A stretch of 64,000 nt of DNA from Novosphingobium pokkalii (GTDB lineage Bacteria; Pseudomonadota; Alphaproteobacteria; Sphingomonadales; Sphingomonadaceae), in the NCBI RefSeq assembly GCF_014652855.1, contig NZ_BMZP01000019.1:1-64000 (forward strand), read 5' to 3'. This document shows positions 55,203-64,000 of this stretch, piece by piece. Both the position numbers and the translations under genes were made by a program. The stretch's first letter is position 1; each line of letters starts with the position of its first letter. Below the pieces are notes generated by a model, which had not been told where the DNA came from, searched no databases, and saw only the letters and a list, made by a program, of their open reading frames with translations.

Positions 55203-55724
55203 TTACCAGGCGATGCGGTCGCCCGGCTTGAGCCCGATCTGCGCGGCGCGGCCGCCGTTGAGTTCGAGCACGGCCGCCGCCGGCCCGGTGGATGGGAGCG
55301 GGGTCAGGTCATAGGGCACGGCATTGGCCGCCACGTTGAGCACGCGGTGGTTGGCGCCGATGAAGATGATGTCGAGCGGGATCACCGTGTTCTTCATCCA
55401 GAACGCAGCCATGCGCGGCGGCTCCATGGGGAAGATCATGCCTTCGTCCGCGCCCATCGCGGTGCGGAACATCAGGCCCTTTTCCTGCTCTTCGCCGGTC
55501 ACGGCCACTTCCACGCGGAATTCGTGGCGGCCGGTCTTGGTGGCGATGGCCAGGGGAATGACCTTGAGGCCCGAGATCGGGTGCACCGTCGCGGCGCCCG
55601 AGGGCGCGGCGAGGGCATCGGACTTGTGGTGGCCGGCATCGGCCGTGGCCGGCGAACAGGCCATCATGCCACCGGCCAGCGCCAGCACCGCGCCCATCAG
55701 ACCCGTCTTAATCGTCTGCTTCAT
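55203..55724 (-). CDS. DUF192 lipoprotein-like protein
   Basis: 173 residues. N-terminal signal with a candidate lipobox (LAGGMMAC). DUF192 core: VAVTGEEQEKGLMFRTAMG, DEGMIFPMEPPRMAAFWMKNTVIPLDIIFIG and VLELNGGRAAQIGLKPGD. Its start overlaps the recX 3' end by 17 bp (55708-55724). Function of the family is not known to me. Confidence 0.88.
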   Translation of the reverse strand: MKQTIKTGLMGAVLALAGGMMACSPATADAGHHKSDALAAPSGAATVHPISGLKVIPLAIATKTGRHEFRVEVAVTGEEQEKGLMFRTAMGADEGMIFPMEPPRMAAFWMKNTVIPLDIIFIGANHRVLNVAANAVPYDLTPLPSTGPAAAVLELNGGRAAQIGLKPGDRIAW

Positions 55725-56307
55725 AAACCCAGTCTTCCGCTTCGCGTTCGCCCGCTGCATTGACCAGCGCGCGCGCCATGGCAAGGGGGTGCCCCGCCCG
55801 CAGGAACGTGGCCACCTGCTTTTCCCGCAAGGCGGGATCGATCCGCCCGGCTTCGTCACGCGGGCCGAACGGCCCCAGCCGTCGCTTGCGTGCAAGGGCG
55901 AGCGCGGCGGCGCGCGCCTCGCGCTGCGAACCCAGCGCCTCGTCGCGCAGATCGGCGGCGATGCCCGCCTGGCCCAGATCCTGCGCGATGCGCCGGGCGC
56001 CCAGCCCGCGGCGGCGCAGGCTGGCCCCGCGCATGCGGGCATAGCCTTCGTCGCTGACATAGCCCGCCGCCGCCATGCGGGCGACGATCGTGCCAACGAT
56101 CTCGGCAAGATCGGGCGCCTCCTCGTGCCACCCCCGTTCGCGCAGCTTGCGATTGAGATAGGCCGCCAGCTTGCCGGTGCTCGTGGCAAAGCGGGCGACA
56201 TAGCCCAGGGCCAGTTCGTCAAGCTGGGCCGCATCGAGGGGACGGACGGCACGCGGCTTGCGACGATCTGGTACATCAGGGCGGTTCACGCCATATTCGT
56301 GCCACAC
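55708..56307 (-). CDS. recX: Regulatory protein RecX
   Basis: 199 residues. RecX helical repeats are visible: LAAYLNRKLRERGW, YVSDEGYARMRGASLRRRGLGARRIAQDLGQAGI, DPALREKQVATFLRAGHPLAMARAL. It binds RecA and limits its filament. GTG at 56307 or a second GTG at 56289 could be the start. recA is not adjacent. Confidence 0.88.
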   Translation of the reverse strand: MWHEYGVNRPDVPDRRKPRAVRPLDAAQLDELALGYVARFATSTGKLAAYLNRKLRERGWHEEAPDLAEIVGTIVARMAAAGYVSDEGYARMRGASLRRRGLGARRIAQDLGQAGIAADLRDEALGSQREARAAALALARKRRLGPFGPRDEAGRIDPALREKQVATFLRAGHPLAMARALVNAAGEREAEDWVYEADD

Positions 56308-56469
56308 TCCGGATTAAATGAGAACCTGGGTTTGCGGATTCTTGACCATTGGGGGTTGCGCCACGGCGTTCCCCCGGCAAGGAGCCCAAAACCAGTCAGC
56401 CACCATTCACTGCACAATGCAGAAGTGGGCGGCGGTGACAGATACCATAGTCCATTCCTGGGGTTTCGC

Positions 56470-58227
56470 ATGACCGTTTCGGCCGCCGTCGCAGAAAAGA
56501 TGGCCCTTGTTCCAACGCCCAACGACGATGCGCAGCCGCGCCGTTATGCGGATTTTGCCACGTTCTGCGATGCGCTGGACTATGCCGCCCAGGGCGAACG
56601 CGGGTTCAACTTCCACGATCCGCGCGGCACCCTCAAGCAGGTCTATCCGTTCGCCCAACTGCGCAGCGATGCGCTGGTGGCGGCGCGGCGCCTGGTGGCG
56701 CGCGGTGTGAAGCCGGGCGATCGCCTGGCCCTGATCGCCGAAACCGGCCCGGAATTTGCCGCGCTGTTCTGCGGCGCGGTCTATGCCGGCGCCTGGCCAG
56801 TGCCGCTGCCCCTGCCCACCAGCTTTGGCGGCAAGGAAAACTACATCGACCAACTGGCCGTGCAGCTTGCCAGCTCCGACCCGGTCATGCTGGTCTACCC
56901 CGACGAACTGGCAGAGATGTGCGGCCAGGCCGCCGCGCGCCAGGGCTGCCCGGGGCTGAGCTGGGCCGAATTCGATGCCGGCGCGCTGTCTGATGCCGAT
57001 CTGCCCCAGGCCGATCCCGATGCGATCTGCTACCTCCAGTATTCCAGCGGCTCGACCCGCTTTCCCCATGGCGTTGCCGTTACCCACCGTGCGCTGCTGG
57101 CCAACCTAGCGGGCCATTCGCACGGCATGGAAATCGGCGACGGCGATCGCTGCGTGAGCTGGCTGCCGTGGTATCACGACATGGGCCTGGTCGGCTGCTT
57201 CCTCTCGCCGATCGCCAACCAGGTTTCGGTCGATTACCTCAAGACCGAGGACTTTGCCCGCCGCCCGCTGGCCTGGCTCGATCTGATCAGCCGCAACCAG
57301 GGCACCACGCTGTCCTATTCGCCGACCTTCGGTTATGACATCTGCGCCCGCCGCATTTCCAGCCAGACCAACGTGGCCGACCGGTTCGACCTGTCGCGCT
57401 GGCGCGTGGCCGGCAACGGCGCCGACATGATCCGCCCCGACGTGATGCAGGGCTTCGTCAATGCCTTTGCCGACGCCGGGTTCAAGGCCAGCGCGTTCCT
57501 GCCGAGCTATGGCCTGGCCGAAGCGACCCTGGCCGTCACCATCATGCCGCCGGGCGAAGGCATCCGCGTGGAACTGGTGGAGGAAGAGCGCCTGTCGGGC
57601 AGCCCGCGCGACCTGTCGCGCCCGGCCCGCTATCGCGCGATCGTCAACTGCGGCCTGCCCGTGCTGGGCATGGAAGTGGCGATTCGCGGCGAGAATGGCG
57701 AAGTGCTGGAGCACCATCACATCGGCAAGGTGTGGTGCCGTGGTTCCTCGGTCATGCACTCATACTTCCGCGATCCGGAATCGACCGATGCCTGCATGGT
57801 CGATGGCTGGCTCGATACTGGCGACATGGGCTATGTCAACGCGCAAGGCTATCTGTTCATCGTTGGCCGCGCCAAGGACATGATCATCATCAACGGCAAG
57901 AACCACTGGCCGCAGGATATCGAATGGGCCGTGGAACAGCTCCCCGGCTTCCACCAGGGCGACATCGCCGCGTTCTCGGTGGAAACCGAGAATGGTGAGG
58001 AAACGCCCGCCGTGCTGGTCCACTGCCGCGTGTCCGACCCGGAAGAGCGTGTGAAGCTGCGCGACCAGATCCGCGACAAGGTCCGCTCGATCACCGGCAT
58101 GAACTGCGTGGTCGAACTCGTGCCGCCGCGCACCCTGCCCCGCACCAGCTCGGGCAAGCTCTCCCGCGCCAAGGCCAAGAAGCTGTACCTTTCGGGCGAG
58201 ATCGAGCCGTATAGCCTGGCGGCTTGA
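56470..58227 (+). CDS. Fatty acyl-AMP ligase
   Basis: 585 residues, a FAAL-type adenylating enzyme. Motif YLQYSSGSTRFPHGVAVTH is the P-loop in its FAAL form; WLPWYHDMGLVG, PSYGLAEATLAV, GWLDTGDMGYV and PRTSSGKLSRAKAKKLY follow. FAALs form acyl-adenylates and pass them to acyl carrier proteins. ATG at 56470 is the first good start. No PKS/NRPS gene lies next to it in the window. Transcription of its own is probable. Confidence 0.93.
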   Translation: MTVSAAVAEKMALVPTPNDDAQPRRYADFATFCDALDYAAQGERGFNFHDPRGTLKQVYPFAQLRSDALVAARRLVARGVKPGDRLALIAETGPEFAALFCGAVYAGAWPVPLPLPTSFGGKENYIDQLAVQLASSDPVMLVYPDELAEMCGQAAARQGCPGLSWAEFDAGALSDADLPQADPDAICYLQYSSGSTRFPHGVAVTHRALLANLAGHSHGMEIGDGDRCVSWLPWYHDMGLVGCFLSPIANQVSVDYLKTEDFARRPLAWLDLISRNQGTTLSYSPTFGYDICARRISSQTNVADRFDLSRWRVAGNGADMIRPDVMQGFVNAFADAGFKASAFLPSYGLAEATLAVTIMPPGEGIRVELVEEERLSGSPRDLSRPARYRAIVNCGLPVLGMEVAIRGENGEVLEHHHIGKVWCRGSSVMHSYFRDPESTDACMVDGWLDTGDMGYVNAQGYLFIVGRAKDMIIINGKNHWPQDIEWAVEQLPGFHQGDIAAFSVETENGEETPAVLVHCRVSDPEERVKLRDQIRDKVRSITGMNCVVELVPPRTLPRTSSGKLSRAKAKKLYLSGEIEPYSLAA

Positions 58228-58250
58228 TCGCGGGGCGGGAAGGGTAACAG

Positions 58251-58338
58251 GCCCTCCCCCAACCCCTCCCGCACGCGGGAGGGGAGCTTTCCTTCCTCTC
58301 CCCCTCCCGCTTGCGGGAGGGGGGCGGGGGAAGGGGCT
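58251..58338. repeat. REP-like palindromic element, family B
   Basis: Two hairpins, CCCCTCCCGCACGCGGGAGGGG and a close inverse CCCCTCCCGCTTGCGGGAGGGG, flanked by CCTCCCCC/GGCGGGGG. It lies between the fatty acyl-AMP ligase and the convergent SDR gene. The sequence differs from the element near 38.5 and 62.9 kb but the layout is alike. Confidence 0.65.
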
Positions 58339-58345
58339 GTTGGCC

Positions 58346-59074
58346 TCAGAACGGAATTTCCGCGCCATCCCAGGCCCACAGCTTGCCACTGTCGGCCGGA
58401 CCAAGGCCATCAAGCACATCCAGCATGGCCCCGGCTGAATGGGCCGGGGTGAACAGCTTTTCCGGCTTCACCCCGCGCTGGAACGGGGCCGATAGCGGCG
58501 TGTCCACCGTGCCGGGATGCAGCGCGGCGACTACCGCCTGGGGATGGCTGCGGGCCAGTTCGATGGAGAGGCCGCGCATCAGCATGTTGAGCGCCGCCTT
58601 GGCCGCGCGATAGCCGTGCCAGCCGCCCAGCCGATTGTCGGAAATCGATCCCACCCGGGCAGAAAGCACGGCGAAGACGCCGCGCCGATCGCGCGGCAAC
58701 AGCGCCGGGGCCTGGGCCATGACCAGTGCCGGGCCGATGGCGTTGACGGCAAACTGCTCCGCCAGCGCGGGGGCGGCCAGCGCACGGACGCTCTTTTCCG
58801 GCGGCGTGCCATCGGCCAGGGTCAGGCGCCCGGTGGCGACCAGCACCATGTCGAGCGGGCCATCGTGGGCCAGACCCGCGCACGCACTCGCGACGCTCGC
58901 CGCGTCGCCATAATCGAACGTGAAAGGGCGTACCGTATCGGTAGCGGCCACCGGGTGCCGTGCCCCGGCATGGACCACCGCGACATCCTCGCGCATCGCC
59001 AGCGCCGCCACCAGCGCCGCACCGATCCCGCCCGAAGCGCCGAACACGGCGACTTTTCTGCCTTGCTGCATCAT
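58346..59074 (-). CDS. SDR-family oxidoreductase
   Basis: 242 residues. GASGGIGAALVAAL cofactor motif, catalytic YRAAKAALN with Ser in VLSARVGS, and the late LHPGTVDTPLSAPF segment of C-factor-like SDRs. NAD(P)-linked enzyme of unknown substrate, or an SDR-type signalling protein. Convergent with the FAAL gene through a REP element. Confidence 0.87.
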   Translation of the reverse strand: MMQQGRKVAVFGASGGIGAALVAALAMREDVAVVHAGARHPVAATDTVRPFTFDYGDAASVASACAGLAHDGPLDMVLVATGRLTLADGTPPEKSVRALAAPALAEQFAVNAIGPALVMAQAPALLPRDRRGVFAVLSARVGSISDNRLGGWHGYRAAKAALNMLMRGLSIELARSHPQAVVAALHPGTVDTPLSAPFQRGVKPEKLFTPAHSAGAMLDVLDGLGPADSGKLWAWDGAEIPF

Positions 59075-59127
59075 CGCGCCGGTGTGCGCGCACCGCCCGC
59101 GCCTGTCGAGCGGCCCGAAAGGGCGGC

Positions 59128-61317
59128 TCAGGCGACCTCGGCCACCCCATCTCCATCCCGTTCCTCGTCGAGCGGCAGATGCTCGCGCCGGCGGGGATGG
59201 TCGAGCAGGAAGCCCTGGACCTGGGTGCAGCCCACCGAGCGCAGGAAGGCAAGCTGCGCCGGCGTCTCCACCCCTTCGGCCAGGATCGGCACCTGCAAGG
59301 ATTCGCCGATGGTGATGATCGCCTTGAGCAGCATGCGCCCCTTGGGTTCGACATCGTAAGTCGTCACGAACGAGCGATCGATCTTGATCTTGTCGATCGG
59401 GAACAGGTTGATCGCCTCCAGCGAGGAATAGCCCACCCCGAAATCATCCACCGCGATCTGCACGCCCAGCGCCTTGAGGCGCCGCATCGCATGCAGCGCG
59501 CGGTCGCGATGGGTGATCAGCGCGGTCTCGGTCAGTTCCAGTTCCAGCCGCGCCGGGGAAAGGCCGGTATCGACCAGGATCTGGTGCACCAGCCGGTCGA
59601 ACCGGGGATCGCACAGTTGCACCGCCGAAACGTTGACCGCCACGCGCACCGGCTGTGGCTCGCGCGCGGCGAGCTGGCAGGCCTCGCGCAGCACGAAAGC
59701 GCCGATCGCGTCGATCAGCCCGGTTTCCTCGGCCAGGGGAATGAACACCGCCGGGCTGATCGCCCCGCGCTGCGGGTGGGTCCAGCGCGCCAGCGCTTCA
59801 TAGCCGACCACAGCGCCGGTCATCGTGTCGTGCTGCGCCTGGTAGTGCACCTGGATTTCGCCGCGCGTCAGCGCCTGGGCGAGATCGTCGAGCAGGGCGA
59901 CGCGGGTGCGCGAAGGTTCGTCCATGCGCGAATCATAGCGCGCGTGGGGCACGTGCGGATCGGCCTTGGCCCGGCGCATCGCCAGGTCCGCGTTGCCCAT
60001 CAGCTCGTCGACGCAGGCGCCGTCCTCGGGCGCCAGGGCATAGCCGATGCTGCCCCCCGTGCCGATCACCATGTCGCCATCGTGCAGCGGCGTAGCCAGC
60101 GCGCGCCGCAGCCGGGCGAGAAATTCCTCGATCTCGGCCGGGCCGGCAACCAGGCGGCAGGCGGCGAATTCATCGCCATGCAGCCGCGCGACATGCTCAC
60201 CGGGCAGCAAGGCCTGGCGCAGCGCACGGGCCAGCGTGCACAACACCGCGTCGCCCGCCTCGCGCCCGTGGCGATCATTGATCGCCTTGAACCGCACGAG
60301 GTCGATCATCACGCACAGCGTGGCCGGAAGCGGTTCCGCCCGCGCCCGTGCGCTGCCCGCCTCGACCAGAAGCTGGCGCAGCCGTTCGGCAAAGGCGGCG
60401 CGGTTGGGCAGGCCGGTGAGGGCATCGTGGGTGGCCAGGAACGCATTGTATTCGGCCAGCGCGCGCTTTTGCACCAAGGCCTGGCGGAACTGTTCCAACG
60501 CGCTGCCGATGCGGCCGAATTCGTGGCTGGTGTGCAATCCCTCGATCGGGCGATCGATATGGCCATGGGCCATGCGCAGGGCCAGCCGCTCCACTCGGCG
60601 CAGCGGACGCAACAGCGCGCGACGCAGCCACAGCGCCAGCGCCAGCAGCGCCGCCAGCGCCACGCAGACCAGCCAGATCACCTCGCGCAGGAATGCGGCG
60701 CGCCAGCGCGCCCGGTCGGCCACCATGCTCACTTGCGCGCTGTAGAGCCCGATCACCTGCCCCTTGCGCGCCGCACCCGGCCCGGCGGTGTGACAGGCCA
60801 CGCAGCGGCGGTCGGCGGCGATGCCCTCTCCCAGAATCACCGGGCGAACCAGGCGCACCGAGGTGCCGACCACTTCGACCAGATCGCGGCGGGCGGCAAT
60901 GGCGGAGTGGTCCAGCCGGTCTTGCGGCAGTTCCATCGTGCCGGCGCCCCGGCGCGATTGCCAGTATAGCGTCTGCGGGCTCATCGCCATCCACACGCGC
61001 ACGTCGCGGGTGTCGTGCGAATAGGCTGCCAGCGTGGCATCGAATGCCCGCGTGGCACCATCGTCATCACCCAGAGAGCGGCGGTTGAGCATCGATTGCA
61101 CATGCAGCGTGGCCAGCAGGTCCAGCGCGCTGTGCCCGCGATGGACTGCCGCCTCGCGGATATAGCGATCGGCGCGCACCACCGAGAAGACCACGCTGGA
61201 CAACAACATCGCGAGCAGGATCAGCGCCACGCCGGCCAACACGCCGCCGGCAAGCGAGCCGGGAGGCCTGGCGCGGGCATCGGCCCCTGTCATTTCCCTT
61301 AGCACAATCCCCGGCAT
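59128..61317 (-). CDS. Haem-c sensor GGDEF/EAL signalling protein
   Basis: 729 residues. Membrane helix at the N-terminus, then a periplasmic Tll0287-like (DUF3365) domain with a c-type haem site CVACH (about residue 158), a second helix, HAMP-like linker, GGDEF and EAL domains. The GGDEF motif is HGDEF with no upstream RxxD I-site, so cyclase activity is doubtful. The EAL side keeps YEALARW, ELTET, DDFGVGYSS and KIKIDRSF, so c-di-GMP hydrolysis is expected. Start ATG 61317 or 61293. It probably senses redox or haem state. Confidence 0.88.
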   Translation of the reverse strand: MPGIVLREMTGADARARPPGSLAGGVLAGVALILLAMLLSSVVFSVVRADRYIREAAVHRGHSALDLLATLHVQSMLNRRSLGDDDGATRAFDATLAAYSHDTRDVRVWMAMSPQTLYWQSRRGAGTMELPQDRLDHSAIAARRDLVEVVGTSVRLVRPVILGEGIAADRRCVACHTAGPGAARKGQVIGLYSAQVSMVADRARWRAAFLREVIWLVCVALAALLALALWLRRALLRPLRRVERLALRMAHGHIDRPIEGLHTSHEFGRIGSALEQFRQALVQKRALAEYNAFLATHDALTGLPNRAAFAERLRQLLVEAGSARARAEPLPATLCVMIDLVRFKAINDRHGREAGDAVLCTLARALRQALLPGEHVARLHGDEFAACRLVAGPAEIEEFLARLRRALATPLHDGDMVIGTGGSIGYALAPEDGACVDELMGNADLAMRRAKADPHVPHARYDSRMDEPSRTRVALLDDLAQALTRGEIQVHYQAQHDTMTGAVVGYEALARWTHPQRGAISPAVFIPLAEETGLIDAIGAFVLREACQLAAREPQPVRVAVNVSAVQLCDPRFDRLVHQILVDTGLSPARLELELTETALITHRDRALHAMRRLKALGVQIAVDDFGVGYSSLEAINLFPIDKIKIDRSFVTTYDVEPKGRMLLKAIITIGESLQVPILAEGVETPAQLAFLRSVGCTQVQGFLLDHPRRREHLPLDEERDGDGVAEVA

Positions 61318-61612
61318 CGCAAGGCAACCCCCTGCGCCCTGCCGGCATGGTTGCCGTGGCCGGGTGCCCGAAGGCCGGCACGCAAGGCGATCGGGCTGCT
61401 CTATCGCCCAGGCTTTCACGTTGGCTTGCCAGCGCTTTCCGCAGCGGTGCGGAGGGCGGCAGAGGCCCGGCGTTAACCCTGCCTGGCGCGTCGCCGGGCG
61501 AAACCGGTGGACCGTTCATCCGATAGCGGCTTGCACCGCGGCCGGGCCGGGGCCATCTTTCCAGCGCGGCAGCGCTTTTCCAGCCGCCGCAGACGCAAGA
61601 CAGGATCGCTTC

Positions 61613-62827
61613 ATGGCCTCGACCTCTTCCGCTTCGCTCGCAGACCAGGCGCCCGGCATCACGCTGACGCCGCCCGATCCCGTGCCGGTGGTGGCGCCGC
61701 AGCAGGCCGCTGGCCTCGTCCCCGTGGCCGAGGAAACACGCGGCAAGCTGGAAGCCAAGGCCGATGCCTTCCTCGCCGAACTACTGGCGCAGGATGCGGC
61801 CAGCCCCGAGTTCGGCAAGCGGGTGGACCAGTTGACCGCGATGGGCCGCAAGGAAATCGCCCAGGCGGCGGGCATGTCGAACCGCTTCCTTGATCGCCCC
61901 ATTCGGGCGATGGACAAGGATTCGGGCGTGGGCGCCGATCTGGCGCAGTTGCGCCGCACGATCGAAGACCTCGATCCCGCGCGCAAGGGCGCGCTCTCCG
62001 GCCCGCGCAAGATCCTGGGCATCATCCCCTTCGGCAACAGCATGAAGAAGTATTTCGACGGCTATGTCTCGGCCCAGGGGCACATCAAGGCGATCCTCGA
62101 GCGGCTGGCCGCCGGCAAGTACGAACTGCTGATGGACAATGCCGCGATCGACGTGGAGCGGCAGAAGCTGTGGGACGCGATGGGCCAGCTCGAGCAGATG
62201 ATCACCATCGCCCGCCTGCTCGACACCAAGCTGGAAGATGCCGCCGCCGATCTTGACCACAGCGACCCGGCCAAGGCCAAGGCGATCCGCGAGAGCGCGC
62301 TGTTCTATACCCGCCAGCGCCTGCAGGATCTGCTCACGCAGATGGCGGTGACGGTGCAGGGCTACCTCGCGCTCGACCTGGTCAAGAAGAACAACGTGGA
62401 ACTGGTCAAGGGCGTCGATCGCGCCAGCACCACCACCGTGGCCGCGCTGCGCACCGCCGTGACCGTCGCCCAGGCCATGACCAACCAGCGCCTGGTGCTC
62501 GAACAGATCACCGCGCTCAACACCACCACGGCCAACATCATCGATTCCACCGGCAAGCTGCTGCGCGAACAGACCGGCCGCATCCACGAGATGGCCGCCT
62601 CCAGCACGATCCCGCTCGAAACCCTGCAACGCGCGTTCCAGAACATCTATGACACGATGGACACGATCGACACGTTCAAGCTCAAGGCGCTGGACGCAAT
62701 GAAGCAGACCGTGGACACGCTTTCGGGCGAAGTGGAAAAGTCCAAGGGCTATATCGCCCGGGCCGAAGGCGCGGCCAAGAACACCACCCAGGCCAGCGCG
62801 CCCTCGCTGCTCAGCCTGGAGGGGTGA
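61613..62827 (+). CDS. TelA-family toxic-anion resistance protein
   Basis: 404 residues. TelA/KlaA family: RKILGIIPFGNSMKKYF, FYTRQRLQDLLTQMAV, TTVAALRTAVTVAQAMTNQRLVLEQ and the helical coiled-coil body. AGGA lies 8 bp before the ATG. The family is linked to tellurite and envelope stress resistance. It is followed by an XpaC-like protein and a PHA-granule protein gene. Confidence 0.9.
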   Translation: MASTSSASLADQAPGITLTPPDPVPVVAPQQAAGLVPVAEETRGKLEAKADAFLAELLAQDAASPEFGKRVDQLTAMGRKEIAQAAGMSNRFLDRPIRAMDKDSGVGADLAQLRRTIEDLDPARKGALSGPRKILGIIPFGNSMKKYFDGYVSAQGHIKAILERLAAGKYELLMDNAAIDVERQKLWDAMGQLEQMITIARLLDTKLEDAAADLDHSDPAKAKAIRESALFYTRQRLQDLLTQMAVTVQGYLALDLVKKNNVELVKGVDRASTTTVAALRTAVTVAQAMTNQRLVLEQITALNTTTANIIDSTGKLLREQTGRIHEMAASSTIPLETLQRAFQNIYDTMDTIDTFKLKALDAMKQTVDTLSGEVEKSKGYIARAEGAAKNTTQASAPSLLSLEG

Positions 62828-62850
62828 TGCCTGCCACCCTCGTGCGGGAT

Positions 62851-62948
62851 TTCCACCACCCCCAACCCCCTCCTCTGAAGAGGAGGGGGCTTTATGGCTC
62901 TCCGTGCTCCCCCTCCTCTTCAGAGGAGGGGGTCGGGGGGTGGTGGAA
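62851..62948. repeat. REP-like palindromic element, family A copy 2
   Basis: Arms TTCCACCACCCCC and GGGGGGTGGTGGAA with inner hairpins CCCCCTCCTCTGAAGAGG and CCTCTTCAGAGGAGG. Same family as 38507-38602. Lies between telA and the next gene. Confidence 0.7.
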
Positions 62949-62984
62949 GCCAGGAACCGACATATCCGCAAGACAGGCCCAGTC

Positions 62985-63737
62985 ATGACCACATCCCGAT
63001 CCGACCAAATCCTGCGCGAGGCGCGCGCCAGCCTGGCGCATCAGCGAGCGGGGGGAAGGCGCCGCTCGATCGGCGCGCGCTCGGCCGAGATCAAGCGGCA
63101 GCACGTGGCGAAGAAAGCCGCGCGCATGGCCATGGCGGTGGGCGTGGTGCTGCTGGCGGCGATGGCGGTGGGGCTGGTGATCGATGGCATCGGCCTGCTC
63201 GGCCTGCTGCTCACCGTGCTGGCGGTGATCGGCGTGCTGGGCTTCTTTGCCACGTATCCCCGGCTCAAGGTGCCGGACCTGGCCACCATCAACCGGGGTG
63301 ACGTGCGCACCATGGTGGGCCGGACGCAATTGTGGCTGGAAGCGCAGGCCCCTGCCCTGCCCGCCCCGGCGGTGCGGCTGGTGGACCAGATCGGCGCGCA
63401 GCTCGACGGGCTGGGCGTGCAGCTCGAAGGGATCGACACCGGCCAGCCGGCCGTGGCCGAAGTGCGCAGCCTGGTGGGCGAACACCTGCCCGGCATGGTC
63501 GAAGCCTGGCGGCGCATCCCCGCGCACCTGCGGCAGGAACAGCGCGGTGGCCGCAACGCCGATCAGCAACTGGCCGATGGCCTGGCCAAGATCAGCGGAG
63601 AGATCGACCAGATCACCCGCCAGCTTGCCGCCGGAGACATCGATGCCCTGGCCATTCGTGGCCGCTATCTTGACTATCGCTATGGCGATGCGCTGGAAGG
63701 CGCGCCCGAACTGGCCCCGCCCGTGGAGAAGAAGTGA
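62985..63737 (+). CDS. Membrane protein, XpaC-like, next to TelA
   Basis: 250 residues. An Arg-rich N-terminus, two membrane helices (MAMAVGVVLLAAMAVGLVI, GLLGLLLTVLAVIGVLGFF), then a helical domain (VPDLATINRGDVRTMV, LVGEHLPGMVEAWRRIP). In Bacillus the TelA-like gene is paired with xpaC, and the helical layout here fits, but I recognise no clear signature. Stop overlaps the next ATG (TGATG), so the operon is coupled. Confidence 0.6.
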   Translation: MTTSRSDQILREARASLAHQRAGGRRRSIGARSAEIKRQHVAKKAARMAMAVGVVLLAAMAVGLVIDGIGLLGLLLTVLAVIGVLGFFATYPRLKVPDLATINRGDVRTMVGRTQLWLEAQAPALPAPAVRLVDQIGAQLDGLGVQLEGIDTGQPAVAEVRSLVGEHLPGMVEAWRRIPAHLRQEQRGGRNADQQLADGLAKISGEIDQITRQLAAGDIDALAIRGRYLDYRYGDALEGAPELAPPVEKK

Positions 63738-64000
63738 TGCGCATTGCCCTGCCCCATTCCCTTGGCAAGGATGAAGTCCGTACCCGCCTGAAAAGCCGCC
63801 TGGGCGATGCATCGGGCAAGGCGAGCGAATTGATCGGCGGCATGGCGCAGGTCGAGACACAGTGGATCGACGATGATCACCTGACCATGACGGTCTCGGC
63901 CATGGGCTTTACCATTCCCAGCCAGGTCACGCTGGAAGAGAGCCAGGTGCTGTTCGACGTGGAAGTGCCCGCCGGCCTTGGCTTTGCGCGGGGCATGATC
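63737..64000 (+). CDS. Polyhydroxyalkanoate system protein, partial
   Basis: The first 88 residues of a PHA_gran_rgn-family protein (MRIALPHSLGKDEVRTRLK, WIDDDHLTMTVSAMGF, VDVEVPAGLGFARGM-like end), cut by the window edge. Family members bind or organise polyhydroxyalkanoate granules. Coupled to the upstream gene by TGATG. Confidence 0.75.
   Translation, partial: MRIALPHSLGKDEVRTRLKSRLGDASGKASELIGGMAQVETQWIDDDHLTMTVSAMGFTIPSQVTLEESQVLFDVEVPAGLGFARGMI

Noticed and set aside
58960..60969. A 669-residue plus-strand open frame
   Set aside because: Antisense of the GGDEF/EAL gene; His/Gln/Arg-rich with no domain.

Overview
The window looks like chromosome of a high-GC alphaproteobacterium, most likely a sphingomonad (Novosphingobium/Sphingomonas type). 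This rests on the secE-nusG-rplK-rplA block beside tRNA-Trp, the NDUFA12-type complex I gene, an alphaproteobacterial RepC/ParA cassette and a large TonB-dependent receptor. No database search was possible; family names come from recognised motifs.

The left 26.6 kb reads as part of an integrated mobile element. Its right border is a displaced 3' half of a tRNA-Val(CAC) gene at 26639-26686, next to a plasmid-type repC-parA-ribbon-helix-helix cassette (24.1-26.3 kb) with repeat arrays that could be a centromere and iterons. From the left edge the element carries a broken trypsin-like protease and a defence block: a SIR2-HerA operon (Nezha-like) on the minus strand and, divergently, a 1181-residue SIR2-domain protein resembling DSR antiphage sirtuins. 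A complete IS5-family element sits in their shared intergenic region. Then comes a 12-kb redox/detoxification region: two glutathione S-transferases, a PNPOx-flavoreductase-ferredoxin fusion, an AhpD-like protein, an alpha/beta hydrolase, two SDR enzymes, a peroxiredoxin and an Old Yellow Enzyme, with three LysR regulators. Candidate LysR operators recur at more than one promoter. A gene-poor stretch follows with an IS3 remnant, a TauE/SafE permease with an extra C-terminal domain, and an RND efflux pump remnant.

From 26.7 kb rightwards the genes are ordinary chromosome. A peptide-use locus (POT transporter, DUF885 hydrolase, FCD-type GntR regulator, M24 peptidase, TonB receptor) is followed by an enoyl-CoA hydratase, serS, a LysM/M23 endopeptidase, DUF1761, rimO, a CDF transporter, a chemoreceptor, CorA, a Baeyer-Villiger-like flavoprotein lacking the fingerprint His, a CinA-like protein, a DUF3857/transglutaminase protein, a lipoprotein and a FUSC protein. 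Then come rplA, rplK, nusG, secE, tRNA-Trp, aat, DUF2155, NDUFA12, DUF192, recX, a fatty-acyl-AMP ligase, an SDR, a haem-c/GGDEF/EAL signalling protein and a TelA/XpaC-like/PHA-granule locus cut by the window edge.

The best places to look for something new are the two-SIR2 defence block and its divergent control region, the rep/par cassette with its 8-bp repeats beside the tRNA-Val junction, and the LysR-controlled redox regulon.
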